The notes beneath the pieces were generated by a model. That model was not told the DNA's origin and searched no databases. It saw only the letters and a program-made list of their open reading frames with translations. Source: Gnetum montanum (lineage: Eukaryota; Streptophyta; Gnetopsida; Gnetales; Gnetaceae). Taken from it: a stretch of 64,000 bases of DNA. The translations under genes were made by a program, and so were the position numbers. The stretch is from assembly GCA_015680685.1 (NCBI GenBank), contig MNCI01009462.1:2724-66723 (forward strand), written 5' to 3'. Below are positions 11,461-22,633 of this stretch, piece by piece. Position 1 is the first letter of the stretch; the number at the start of each line of letters is the position of its first letter.

Positions 11461-11591
11461 CTGTGCGATGTTCCAAGCCATGATGGAATCCTTGGCCGAG
11501 GTAGGCACTGCAGCATAGCTTCGCTCTCCTCCGTGAAGGTCAAGTCAGGACTCTTCCTCCCCTGCCCTTCCACCTCCTTACCCTTGCCCAT

Positions 11592-12159
11592 CTCAGCATC
11601 TACGTTGGGATTGATAGCTCACGTGGGGTTTAAGTCTGGCGTCTACGCTGGGGTTTAAGTCTGGCGTCTACGCTGGGGCTTAAGTTCAGCGTCTACGCTA
11701 GGTTCCACAGTTCACGCTTACGCTCACTTAGTCGCTTACGCTCAGAAGCGCAATGTAACAAAAGAAATGCCCCCCTCCCCCTTTTTTATAGCGCTCCATT
11801 GATGCCGCTACCACCGCCGCTTACGCCGTTGTTGCTCCTTTTTTGCCATTTTGTGCCTTTTTACTTATTTTTCGCTAAAATTTGAATAGGAAAAATAATA
11901 AAAAATACAAAAAACAGAAATTACTACATCCTAGTTCCCTCGTGGACCCCATTTCATACGTTTACGCCGAACATTCTAGCTTAAACTGCCATTACGGCCC
12001 GATAAGGCCTTAAACTGCCACCTAGGGCCCGGTAAGGCATTAAACTACCATGCGTCCCGGTGTGACGATAATCCACCATGCACGTACACATCATTTAAAA
12101 TGACCAAAGAAACATAGAACGTTACCCATTAGCTCATTCCGCTCTCTGTTTATTGGCAG
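11592..12159. other. Spacer between antisense gene start and RT: GCGTATACGC relatives and TAAACT units
   Basis: 11635-11760 holds the words ggcgtctacgctgggg and agcgtctacgct. 11761-11940 is low-complexity and AT-rich. 11975-12075 carries three TAAACT-family units (ggcccgataaggccttaaac at 11996, ggcccggtaaggcattaaac at 12025, and a weaker one). On minus it would contain the promoter of the antisense gene; I see no clear TATA box. On plus it ends with a splice-acceptor-like tctgtttattggcag at 12145-12159. Confidence 0.55.
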
Positions 12160-13949
12160 GAGCAAGCTGGATGGATCGCCAGCGCTTAATCGAACCATTA
12201 ATTATCGATGGACCATATGGCAAAATTACAAACGACATCAACACGAGCCTCATCCACCTAAGTTCATCAACGGAAGACGCAATCATCGCCTCAACACAGC
12301 AAATAATAGACGACTACAAAGGCATGACAAAATCCCTCGACATAGAAGCCGAAAACATCACCGAAGACCCGTTGGCCGAAACCCCCATAACCATGCCTGA
12401 TGGGGAAATCAAAATACTAAAGTTAAGCACATTACTAAAACCACAATTAGCCATAGACATTGAGAACATGCTTAGGAAAAATATGAAAGCNCTAGCCATA
12501 GACATTGAGAACATGCTTAGGAAAAATATGAAAGCATTCGCTTGGTCCTATACGGATATGCCCGGGTTAGATCCCCGAATTGTCCAACACAATATTATCC
12601 TTGACCCGAAGTTGAGACCAGTAAAACAAAAAGAATGAAAGGTTAAACCAGAGGTGGCCTTAGCAGTTCGCAATGAGATCACCAAGCTTTATCAGGCTGG
12701 CTTCATTCGAGCTATTAATTACGCTGAGTGGGTATCCAACATGGTCATTGTCCCGAAGAAGAACGGGAGCATTCGCCTATGCATTGACTTCCGGGATTTA
12801 AATGTTGCAACCATAAAAGATGATTTTCCTCTACCCAGCATCAATCAACTTGTTGACTCAACTGCTGGGCACGCACTATTATCTTTTATGGACGGCTTCT
12901 CGAGATACAACCAGATACGTATTAACCCAGAGCATCAGCTCTGAACTACCTTTATGACACCATGGGGAACCTTTTGTTACACAATGATGCCTTTTGGTCT
13001 CAAGAATGCCGGGGCCACATATCAAAGAGCCATGACATTCATCTTTAGTGATTACATGTTACACTCGCTCAACGACTACGTGGATGACATTGTGGTTAAA
13101 TCAAAGACACAGGAACAACATGTGCAAGATCTCGACTTAGTATTAAAGCGTTTTTTAAAGTATGAATTGAGACTCAACCCGAAAAAATGTGTCTTTGATG
13201 TCAATACAGGAAAAATGCTTGGATTTATAGCCTCAGAAGCAGGGATACGAGTAGACCCCGATAAGGTTAAGGCCATAACAAACCTAAAACCACCAGACAA
13301 CCTTACCAAACTTTGAGGTCTACAGGGTAGAGTACAATTTATCAGGCGCTTCATAGAAAAATTAACAGACAAAGTAAAACCTATGAACCACCTGTTACGT
13401 AAAAATGTCCATTTTGAATGGACTCCGCGGTGCCAACAAGCATTCGATGACATTAAAATGGCACTTGCCCGGTTACCCACGGTTTATCCACCTCAAAACG
13501 ATAAACCATTTTACATCTACCTCGCTACTTCAGATTCGTCCATCGCGTCTATGCTTTGCCAGAAACGAGATGACGGAACCAAAGTCCCTGTATATTACTT
13601 AAGTCATGCATTAGTTGCCCACGAGAAAAGGTATAACGACGTGGAGAGGTCTTGTTTAGCTTTGGTCTTCTCTTTGAGAAAGTGGCAACATTACCTCTTC
13701 CGCAACCAAGTTAATATAATTTGCAAGGATAATGTGTTAAGGGCCATAACAGGAAACATTTACAAAACGAGTCGGATAGCCCGCTGGAAAGCCATGATAG
13801 CAGAGTTTGACCTGCGTTACATAGCGCAATCATCGGTTAAGGGTCAAGCCATAGCAAGTCAAATGGCCACGTCACCAACGCACGATCAAGCAATAATAGA
13901 GCCAAAATTCCCGGATGAGGATATAAGCGCAATAGACATAGTGCCCAAT

Positions 13950-14330
13950 GACTACGATGCCACTCTAAACTTTGATGGATCATCCACCTCTCAAGGGGGA
14001 AGTGCAGCCGCTGTCATCACTTACCCCTCCGGGAAGATCCGACCCTTTGCTTATCGTTTCAACTTCCATTGTACAAACAACATAGCAGAGTATGAAGGTC
14101 TCCTTAGAGGTCTCGCAGCAGCATTGGCTTTAGACATCACACGGCTTCTGGTCAAAGGAGACTCGCAACTAGTCATAAACCAGGTCACAAACGTCTATAC
14201 ATGTAAAGCCCAACATTTACAACCATACTACGACTTGGCAAAACACCTAACAAAGCGATTCGAAAACATCAATGTGCAACACATCTCTAGAAATGACAAC
14301 ACCATCGCAGATGCACTAGCCACCTTGGCA
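13950..14330 (+). other. Archaeal-type RNase H (aRH) domain, Tat-lineage marker
   Basis: The translation shows LNFDGSSTSQGG, NIAEYEGLLRGL, LLVKGDSQLVINQV and NDNTIADALATLA, matching the Asp, Glu, Asp, Asp catalytic set of archaeal/plant-type RNase H, placed between the ordinary RNase H and integrase. This extra domain is known from Tat-lineage elements and is the main reason for the lineage call. No stop falls inside it. Confidence 0.85.
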
Positions 14331-14632
14331 TTAAACATATCGCCTGACATGTTCCACACATTGCCAAGCTCCATAACCAGTTATGCTGAACCAATCACCA
14401 ATACCCTTGACACATTGCCAATCGCATCTGTTAGTACAACACACGCGATAGAATGGTATGATGACATAAAAGAATACCTTCTACGCGACGAGACACCACG
14501 ACATCTAACAAATGCACGAAAAGATGCAGTACCAAAGCATTCTAAGCAGTATACCCTAGTAGGGGACACATTGTGTCGTAGATCCTATGAAGGCATATTG
14601 CTAACATGCGTTAGCAGTACCGATGCCCAAAC

Positions 14633-14880
14633 NNNNNNNNNNNNNNNNNNNNNNNNNNNNNNNNNNNNNNNNNNNNNNNNNNNNNNNNNNNNNNNNNNNN
14701 NNNNNNNNNNNNNNNNNNNNNNNNNNNNNNNNNNNNNNNNNNNNNNNNNNNNNNNNNNNNNNNNNNNNNNNNNNNNNNNNNNNNNNNNNNNNNNNNNNNN
14801 NNNNNNNNNNNNNNNNNNNNNNNNNNNNNNNNNNNNNNNNNNNNNNNNNNNNNNNNNNNNNNNNNNNNNNNNNNNNNNNN
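14633..14880. other. Assembly gap (248 N) inside integrase
   Basis: A run of N. The zinc-binding and first two catalytic positions of integrase would fall here. Confidence 0.95.
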
Positions 14881-15506
14881 CCGAAACCAAAACCTTTTGT
14901 GAAAGTCTAGGGATCAAACACTCATTTTCATCCCCTTACTATCCTCAGAGCAATGGGCAAGCAGAGGTGACGAACAAAATGATTATTACAATACTCAAAA
15001 AGATGCTCGCCCAAAGCAAGCGAAAATGGCACGAACAATTGATATATGCATTGTGGGCGTACCGTACTACACACCGAACTTCAACAGGTAAAACACCATA
15101 TAGTCTTGTTTACGGTTCAGAAGCTGTTTTACCTTTGTAATTACAGATACCATCTTTAAGGATCACACTTTCTGGACTCCTCGACGATGGGCAAAACAAT
15201 GATCTGTGCATCATTGACCTTAACTCAGTGGAGGAAGAACGCATACGCGCACTTGATCAGATCAAATGGTATCAAAAATAACAACAGCAACGACATCGGC
15301 ACGACATCCATAAGTGCCCCATCAAAGAAGGTGACCTTGTACTAAAGGCAGTTCGGGAACATCCGGACAAATTCTCAGCCAACTGGGAAGGGCCTTACTT
15401 GGTCACCAAAGCATTCGACAACGGAGCATTCAAGCTCGCTGATATGGAAGGGAATGAGTTTGCCAATCTGACCAACCACTTGTACCTAAAAATATTCTAC
15501 CTTTAA

Positions 15507-17003
15507 GTACAAGCTCAGGTACGTGAGAGTCCTGGATTACGACTATAAACTGATACCACAGAACAACCCTGGATTATGACTTAAAACTGATACCACAGAA
15601 CAGTCTTGGATTATGACTTAAAACTGATACCACAGCTCGTCCTGAAATCACGACGGTAAATTGATGTCGTACAGTGTTCGCGATGACAATAAACTAGCAC
15701 CCGTCTGGCATGATAGTAAACTGCCACCGTTGCATTCACCAGAGTCTGCTAAGACTATAAACTAGTTTGCCTCTTCACGGTCCGCCAAGACTAGAAACTG
15801 GCAATGCAACGTCCACCACGACGCTAAACGGGCAATGTCCAACGGGTTATGACATAAAACTAACCCATGATAGTCCGCTAAAACTATAAATTGGCGAATT
15901 CATTTCTGGTTCATCCATCTGTGCCCACATTCATTCATCAGAATCACTGCATCGCTCGTCATCAGACAATCCCACCAACGTCGCTACCATTCATCTACAA
16001 TGCCTGAGATCACATCCAATGTCTTGGTCACTGTGTAAGTCTAGGCTCGCTTATTCACTCATGGTTTTCTTGTCTCCTTGGAGTTATGTTTGCAGGATGA
16101 CACTTAGAGGTTTTCGCACAAGAATGCATCTCGCCACAAGCAACAAGATGGGACAACATTCACAGCCCACGAGGCAAGACTAAATCGAGCCATTCACTAG
16201 TACATCCCCATTTCCCAATGCGTTCACTATCGACTTCCGCACACACTCTACTCTGCCCCATCATTGATACACCTAGTACATTCAAACTTTTGTAGCACTC
16301 TGAAGCCGTTACAACACAAAACACAGCACTTGAGCATGAGCACAAAATCAAAGCAAATTTTTCTTCCTAAAAAAAACGACACCCCGGGCACTTCCCATAA
16401 GCCCTAGGCGAGAAGGCAGTTGTCTTGAAACCAAGTACTCATGTCAAAACAATCAGAACACATCCGCTTGCATGACTTTGGCTCTCCACCAACAAATCCC
16501 CTAAACAAAGGATCCCGGTTCCTCCAAAGCATGCAACGCATGATCACATGGCTTTGGCTCTCCGCCAACAGGTTCCCCCCTCAACATTAAAAAGGGGTCC
16601 TGTTCCTCCAAATAATGTAACACATTCTCTCGTGACTTTGGTCTCGCCAACAAGTTCTCTTGAGCACTAACCAAGAGCCTTGTTCCACCAAAGGATACAC
16701 GTCGCATGTCTGAACTCCAAGTCTGCTAAATACTAGCTATTGACAAGGATCAGCATGTCGCGTATCTAAGCATCCCCCTTTTCCAGCATAATCCCTGGGG
16801 TCAGTTATCAATCCCCGCAATCTCCACGACCCCCCAGATACAAAATTCCACTCTCCCAATCCCATGTACTACTGAACACGGCACGGTGACGTCTAGTCAA
16901 GCGACAACGGACAGAGTCTCTATCAAGTTGCTTGTGGTGTTTAGCACTTCTTTGTCGATGCTTCTCGGGTCAATTCCTCCAAACGTCAACAAAGAAGGGC
17001 CAA
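15507..17003 (+). repeat. Repeat-rich 3' UTR of the Tat-type element
   Basis: 15526-15895 has about ten degenerate 40-bp units ending in the TAAACT word (for example ttggattatgacttaaaact); the first three are nearly identical. 16480-16720 has about three ~110-bp units with 'gttcctccaaa' and 'gactttggctctcgccaaca'. A repeat-rich, fast-changing 3' UTR is known for Tat-lineage elements. The rest of the interval has no recognisable gene. Confidence 0.7.
16991..16999 (+). other. Polypurine tract of the plus-strand Tat-type element
   Basis: AAAGAAGGG followed by CCAA and then the LTR start TGAAACACCACAAAA at 17004. The same arrangement (AAAGAGGGGCTAA then TGAAACACCA) occurs on minus at 63390-63343, which supports it. 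Confidence 0.65.
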
Positions 17004-18265
17004 TGAAACACCACAAAATTCGGAGCTTAGTACTTGTCCAACACCAAGCAAGTCCCTGGGACCCTAGACGACGACAGCTACATTTGGTGTCAAACATGGC
17101 AACTTCGGAGAGCAGATGCTCAATTTTTGCTAAGTATGAAATTCCAACATATACGCTCAGCGTACACGTCTAGCATACACGCCCAGCATATACGCCCAGT
17201 GTACACATCCAGCGTATACGCTCAGCGTACACGTCCAGCGTATACGCCCAGTGTACACGTCCAGCGTACATGCCCAGCATACACACCTCACGTGTACGCT
17301 CAGCAGGTACAACAAATGCAGACGTCCGGCATGAAGTCTTCAAAGACGACATGAAAATAGCACCGCAGAGCAAAAATTGACACAAGACAGCAATCTTCAG
17401 CGTATACGCCCCAGCGTATACGCCCAGCCATCATTAGCGTATACGCCCAGCATATGCGCCCAGCATCCACAGCATCTCCACCCGAGTTCGCATACGCCCA
17501 GCACATCCACCGTATATGCCCAGCATATACGCCCAGCGTATACGCCTAGTGTATACGCCTGCCTAATACAGCGTATATGCCTAGCAGATGTAATATATTG
17601 TATATTTGTAAATCTTATGCACCCGGTCAACGCGCCACGTGTCTCCTAACCCGAGTCTAGTGTAACAACCGGTATAAAAGCCCCAATTTCCCACTTGAAC
17701 GAGGTCAGCTGGCAAAATCCGAAATCATACCAAAGAGCAATTACGCTGAGAACCAAAGCACAAAAACCTCTTACGCTGGACAACCCTGTACGCTGAGCAT
17801 AAAGTCTCTACGTTGTGCTTACAGTGCGATCCAGCCGCAGTCATCCTTGCATCCACCAAGGCTTTCATCCGCCTTGTGTTCCACTCACAACTGCGTTTGA
17901 CCGATGCATTGTACTTTCATTCTGTAATGCCATTGTTACATTTTCTTCCTACAATCGTTTACAGTTTGTATTAATTTTTGTACGTATTCTATTTATGTCA
18001 GTTTACATTTACGCTCCGCTTGCATTGGTTACATTGTTTACGCTCCGTTTACGCCCACTACATCGTTTACGTATAACGCAGCGTATAGCACTTCGGTGTA
18101 CGTTCGGGGAAATCCTTGTATGATCCGCGTGCGGACCATCCAAGGTACTCTACCTTCGTGCATTCCAGCTCGCCCTCAGGTGAAGGCAGGGTCTTCTGTG
18201 TGCATCCTGCGATCCCACGATCTCTATTTCCTTCCAGCTGGAGATCGACGATTTCGTGCGGTACA
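17004..18265 (+). repeat. 3' LTR of the plus-strand Tat-type element (1.26 kb)
   Basis: Runs from TGAAACACCACAAAA to GTGCGGTACA. Its last 260 bp match 654-1000 in inverted orientation. 17148-17600 is dense in GCGTATACGC/GCGTACACG words spaced 10-40 bp apart. A TATA box lies at 17673-17680 (TATAAAAGCCCC). Minus-strand reading near 18100-18250 resembles 643-850 because both are the same LTR segment, not a conserved gene. Confidence 0.8.
17673..17680 (+). promoter_or_regulatory. Putative TATA box of the right LTR
   Basis: TATAAAAG followed by CCCC, paralogous to the minus-strand TATA at 1332-1339. Confidence 0.6.
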
Positions 18266-18280
18266 GTATCAGAGCTTGGT
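18266..18280 (+). other. Primer-binding site of the copia-type element (initiator tRNA-Met type)
   Basis: GTATCAGAGCTTGGT, the core of the plant TGGTATCAGAGC PBS without its first bases. The homologous PBS on minus at 25740-25728 reads TGGTATCAGTGCC. The missing TG coincides with the junction to the foreign LTR. Confidence 0.7.
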
Positions 18281-18316
18281 ATTCTTATGCTCAATGTCAA
18301 ATTTCAAGAGTGAACC

Positions 18317-19431
18317 ATGGAGGGAACATCCTACAAAAAGCCACTAATGTTTAACTAGTTTGATTATGCTTATTATAAGGTAAAAATGCAATGCAAGGCT
18401 TACTTGAGTTAATGAAGCTTTAGGTATGGGAGTCCATCCTCGAAGGTTACACACCACCTATCAACAATGAAACAAAGGGCATCAAACCACAAAGCAAGTG
18501 GACATCAAAAGAAATAGATAAGTTTATGTACGATTCCAAAGAAAAAAATTGTTTATATTGTGCATTAAAAAAGTCTAAATTTAATAGAATAGCTAGTTAT
18601 AGAATTGCTAAGGAAATTTGGAAAACCTTAGAAGCTACATATGAGGACACATCCATAGTTAGATAATCTAAACTTTTGGTCTTACAATGTGAGTATGACA
18701 AACTCAAAAATGAGAGAAGGCGAAAAGATAAAAGATTATTTCTCTAGGGCTAGTGTACTAGTTTTATTGATTAGGAGTACAAGCAAGGACTTGCCTAAAA
18801 GTGATGTAATAATAAAAATGATTCAAACACCCCAATCAAAATTTAGACCTAAGGCAACTGCTATGGAAGAGATTAGATATTTTTTTTCTCTAAAATTGAA
18901 AGAACTCCAAAGTGCTCTTATTACTTATGAAATGAATCTCATAAGTGGGGAAGCAATAAAATAAAAGCCCACTACCTTAAAGTCAGCATCTAAAGAACAG
19001 GAACCTACTAAGCAAGATGTGAGCAGTGAAGAGGAAATAGCTCTNTGAACCTACTAAGCAAGATGTGAGCAGTGAAGAGGAAATAGCTCTTCTTTCAAGA
19101 AGAGTTCAATGGCTTCCTACAAGAAAGGGAAGAATTATTAATCAATTAGGCCTCAATCAATCCAACTCTAAAGTTAACGATAAAGGTAAAAAATTGTCAA
19201 ATTCTAATTTTGATGCTTTTTCAATAGAATGTTGGATATGTGGAGGAAGAGGCCATGTGGCCTTGGAATGCCCTAGCATTGGTAGGTTGCAACAAAAAGA
19301 GAGGACTGATCTAGATATCAAAAAGACCAACTTCTACACCAACTTGGATGATGGTGAGCAAAGTGAAGAAGAAGTGGATAACTCCACAAATTATTCTCAA
19401 CTTATTTGCATGGCACTTATGAATGAAAATT
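18317..19431 (+). pseudogene. gag: copia-type gag with zinc knuckle, decayed
   Basis: ATG 18317 (MEGTSYKKPLMFN) is followed by an early TAG and frame changes. A longer open part at 18689-18964 carries MREGEKIKDYFSRA, LPKSDVIIKMI and a Leu-rich C-terminus typical of the copia/UBN2 gag fold. 19065-19431 carries the CCHC knuckle CWICGGRGHVALEC (about 19233-19275). A single N at 19045 is flanked by an exact ~44-bp duplication, so part of the frame disruption is an assembly artefact. The closest relative is the minus-strand gag at 24780-25688. Confidence 0.85.
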
Positions 19432-21832
19432 AATTACAAATTTCTAATGAACCAAGAGGTAAGTATGACAAAAGATATAGTGAATTATGTGAAAAAATTC
19501 TTATCCTACATTATCTAATTAAGAATGTAAAGAAAAATATGTATGGAAGTTCTTTTGAAATTCATACCTTATCTTCCAAATTAAAAGGAGAAATCTCAAA
19601 CATGAAGGCTAAGATTAAATGACTAACCCAATTAGATGGAGAGAAATGCAAGGATTCTCAAGAAGGGATCCATGAAAGTTAGCCTAGGAGTGAAAATTTG
19701 GAAGAAACCCCACAAAAGAATACAAGCTCCAACTCAAGTGTAATCAAATTTGATAATCCTATTCTTGAAGAGAACACTTTAATGTATGTAAAAATTGTAG
19801 AATTAAACAATATTTTGATTATCCTCATGTTGGAAAAAATAGCATTGGCACTTGGTCTTCTTAAAAGAAACCTAGTAAGAGTATCTTGTAGGATGCAGCA
19901 ACTTGGAATGAGAATGAGCTAAAAGTTGGACAACTCCTCAAAAGAATGGATGATACAAAAGATGACCATAGAATCTCTTATCTTGAAGAACATGAATAAG
20001 AAGGGTTATCATACAAAAGAACTAATGAAGGAGAATCAAAGGGTAAGGAGGTATTCCATGATAGAGGACGTCATATCAAACTTCATTAGTCCTTTTCATC
20101 TCAAATGCAAGTAAGGTAAGTCATGGTAAGTTTCTATTTCCTTACTTGCTAGTAAAAATTTCAATCTATTTTGAATAGTTTATAAATTTTATTTTTGAAA
20201 CATATATCTCTATCCATAGGAAAGAAGATCAAAATAGTATAACTATCTCTCATGTTTAAACTTTTTAGCTGCATACATGTCACTAAAAAGGCCTATTCTT
20301 GTAGAAAAATAGAATTTGAAAATCAAGAATGGCATTGCGTCCATTTTTATCATAAGATGCCTCTGATTTAATAAATTGGACTAAGTTCTATAGAAAATGT
20401 TTAGTTGATTGATCAAGGAGAAAGAAATACATGCTCTGATATGTGCTTACTAATTTTTATCCAAGACTTTTTATAAGTCGTAGAATTACTTAATTTTTTA
20501 AAAGCCAGGTAATAAAGAAATTAGCTTCAAGTAAAAAAATGAGCACATATGCAGGGGGAGCTTGGACCTCATGAATTATTATGAAGCATCCATATGTGAA
20601 AGTATATGAAGCTTTTCTTCTTCTTCTTCTTTTGAAGGCATATGAAAGGTATATTCATTTGCTATTGGAGCAAAATATTTTTGGTTGAATCTTTAAATTT
20701 TATACTATATTAGAGTGAACATCAATTACTTTATGAACATTAGTTTCTAAAATATTTAGCATGATAAGTAATGTTGTTTGATTCTTCATGTGAACATTAA
20801 TCTAATCCTTGAAAGCTAGATATATATGTATTTTACTCTCTTGCCATGAAATTACTAAGCCTTTGTTGATGCCTCAAAAAGAGTAGAATATTGAGTGATT
20901 ATCGAATCATGTGACATTAGTTTATTTGTTATTAATGGCTTATTCAAACAAGTTACATGACTCTAAATGCTCAAACTTTAGACTTCAGCCTTTGGTTTTA
21001 AATTCTCTTGGAAATTATTTAAAACACTTGGCTTTAGTTATGTTTGAATTAGTTGTGACTCACTAATAAGGGGTGGCTCTTAAATGAAATTTGGTTTGTT
21101 AACCCTATGAAATTTACTCTACTTAACTAATTTTGTAATGTTTGTATCTCTATGACAGTACTACACACTACAAATATATCTTCTTAGAGTACTTAAGCCC
21201 TCTATGGCTAATATGAAGGAAGAAGTACTCACACTTTCATTATGGAAGCTTCTTATGAATTTTTAAAAATGAATGGATAATATACCTTAAAACTCCTCAA
21301 GATACATGAGATCCATATGGATATCTTAGAAATTACCTAATCTCTTGATCTAGAGACTAATCTAAAATTTCCTTATGAGTCAAAGTATGTATGTGCTTAT
21401 TCATATGAAATTTCATGCTAATGAAAATATAGTTATGAACTCTTATAATGTCATACTTGCATGAAGATTGAGCATTATTTTGATGTATCTTTTCTCTAGG
21501 ATCCACTCATTTTTTATGATGTCCAAAAAGGAAAATAATTTGAAATTTTAATATGATTGATTGTGCTATTATGGATATCATTTGTGATTGTGATGTTATG
21601 ATGTGAAATGACTTAATGACTTGTAATATGATTGTGATTTATGGAATATAGTGCACAATTGGAATCTAGTGGATATATTTAAACTGGTGTCATAAGAAAT
21701 ATTGCAATTATATGTCTTAATAACTTATGAGTTGAATAATTGTAGTAAGGATGTATCATCTTTAGCTCAATTGATTTTTGGACCTACTAACCCATTTTCT
21801 TAAGTTTTGGACATCACCAAAAAGGGGGAGAT
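19432..21832 (+). other. AT-rich tail of the copia-type element, ending in a polypurine tract
   Basis: To about 20110 there are gag-like Lys/Glu/Asn-rich remnants in changing frames. After that no coding signal is seen: no protease, integrase or RT motif. The end at 21815-21830, AAAAAGGGGGAGA, is the polypurine tract. The counterpart in the minus element is the degenerate AAAAAAAGGAA near 23540. Confidence 0.6.
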
Positions 21833-22279
21833 TGTTGACCTTTTAGTATACCAAAACCTTAAGAAAAATGGAGAATAAAAAAATTTTGTTGAGGATGATG
21901 TGTTTATGGGACATGAACAAGAACTTCACATTAGGACTAAATACTCAAGGAAAAATGAGATCTATAACAAATTGACAAAGTGAAGATCTAATGAGCCAAC
22001 ATGCAAACATTGATGAGCATGGACTAAAACCAAAGACTACAAACCAAATGGAGATGCTCCAAGGATTGGGAAGAAGCCAAATTAATAAGAGAAAGCCTTA
22101 GGAACCAAATTTCAAGAGTTGAGAAGATGTCTCCAAGAAATAGTAGGCGTCTCTTCCAAGAAAGAAATTACAGGAAGATGTCTCTAAGAAATAGTAGATG
22201 TCTCTAGCTAAAAGAAGACATCTCCTTAGAGAAAACTCTATAGAGATGTCCCAGTTCAGAATAAGACATTAAGGATATA
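21833..22279 (+). repeat. First part of the split 3' LTR of the plus copia-type element
   Basis: Starts TGTTGACCTTTTAGTATACC. It aligns with the minus LTR starting at 26959 (shared ggagatgctccaaggattgg block). It is broken at about 22279 by the nested minus element and continues at 26960. Confidence 0.75.
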
Positions 22280-22591
22280 AAACTTAGAACGGAGAATGAA
22301 TAAGTTTCCCAAAACAAGATTAAAAAACCACAAAAATCACACCCAAAATTTATGTGTTTTCCCAACTTGGGTACTCTACACTTGGAGCGTAGATTCTGTA
22401 CACACCTCTAGACTTTGTTTCTCAAAAGGTGATTTGAAGGACATTACAACCTTTACAAAGCTTGGCCTCTACTGAGGAGAGTTTCATCATTGCAACAACT
22501 CTCAACCCTGGAAGGTTCCAACAAGCTCAAGATTGGTTTGAAGGGCACCATACCCTGTACAAGCTCTAAGATCTGCTTTGGAGTATTTTTT

Positions 22592-22633
<42 letters not shown>

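Larger units (their letters stand above)
7010..11591 (-). pseudogene. Antisense eight-exon gene within the Tat-type element; FCP1/NIF-like N-terminus; decayed
   Basis: Inferred minus-strand exons: 11461-11591 (ATG 11591), 10325-10684, 9891-10159, 8765-9804, 8428-8658, 8152-8343, 7282-8066, 7010-7183 (TGA 7012). All introns are GT-AG (776, 165, 86, 106, 84, 85 and 98 bp). Phases agree except for a 1-nt loss near 9695. About 1060 codons. Exon 2 resembles FCP1/NLI-interacting phosphatases (LLVVELVGVL, then FREGALDFLSFILDNFEVVIW). The catalytic Asp pair of the DxDx motif is replaced, so activity is unlikely. Exon 4 holds an unassigned domain with HLSPEFFSNLFGLP; exon 5 is Glu/Lys-rich; exon 7 is coiled-coil-like; the C-terminus is Gly/Asp-rich, then hydrophobic. 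Premature stops: 10014, 9422, 9383, 7992, 7698, 7566. No RNA evidence here; exon 5 start is least certain. Confidence 0.7.
12160..15506 (+). pseudogene. pol: pol of the Tat-type element: RT, RNase H, archaeal RNase H, integrase
   Basis: One frame throughout. Reverse transcriptase about 12720-13290: VPKKNGSIRLCIDFRDLN, MPFGLKNAGATYQR and the catalytic YVDD at 13077-13088. RNase H about 13400-13830. Second, archaeal-type RNase H about 13950-14330 with NFDGSS, AEYEGLL, VKGDSQL and NTIADALA (D-E-D-D set). Integrase about 14560-15500, partly lost in the N gap; after the gap come YPQSNGQAEVTN (third catalytic residue, Glu) and the C-terminal NWEGPY module. In-frame stops: 12636, 12942, 13314 (all TGA), 15138 and 15279 (TAA), so it is inactive. 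The single N at 12491 is flanked by a 44-bp duplication that looks like an assembly join. Confidence 0.93.
2451..18265 (+). mobile_element. Plus-strand Tat-type Ty3/gypsy retrotransposon carrying an antisense gene; 5' LTR absent
   Basis: Order on plus: gag, proline-rich linker, protease, a 5.5-kb insert holding an antisense multi-exon gene, reverse transcriptase, RNase H, archaeal-type RNase H (aRH), integrase, repeat-rich 3' UTR, polypurine tract, 3' LTR. The aRH between RNase H and integrase is a hallmark of the Tat lineage. Its own 5' LTR and PBS are not in the window, because the inverted LTR ending at 2450 abuts gag. All coding parts are broken by stops and two frameshifts, so this copy is inactive. 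A 248-bp N gap removes part of integrase. Confidence 0.85.

Noticed and set aside
17034-17649. ORFs on both strands rich in Tyr-Thr-Ser-Val words
   Set aside because: They translate the GCGTATACGC array in the LTR.
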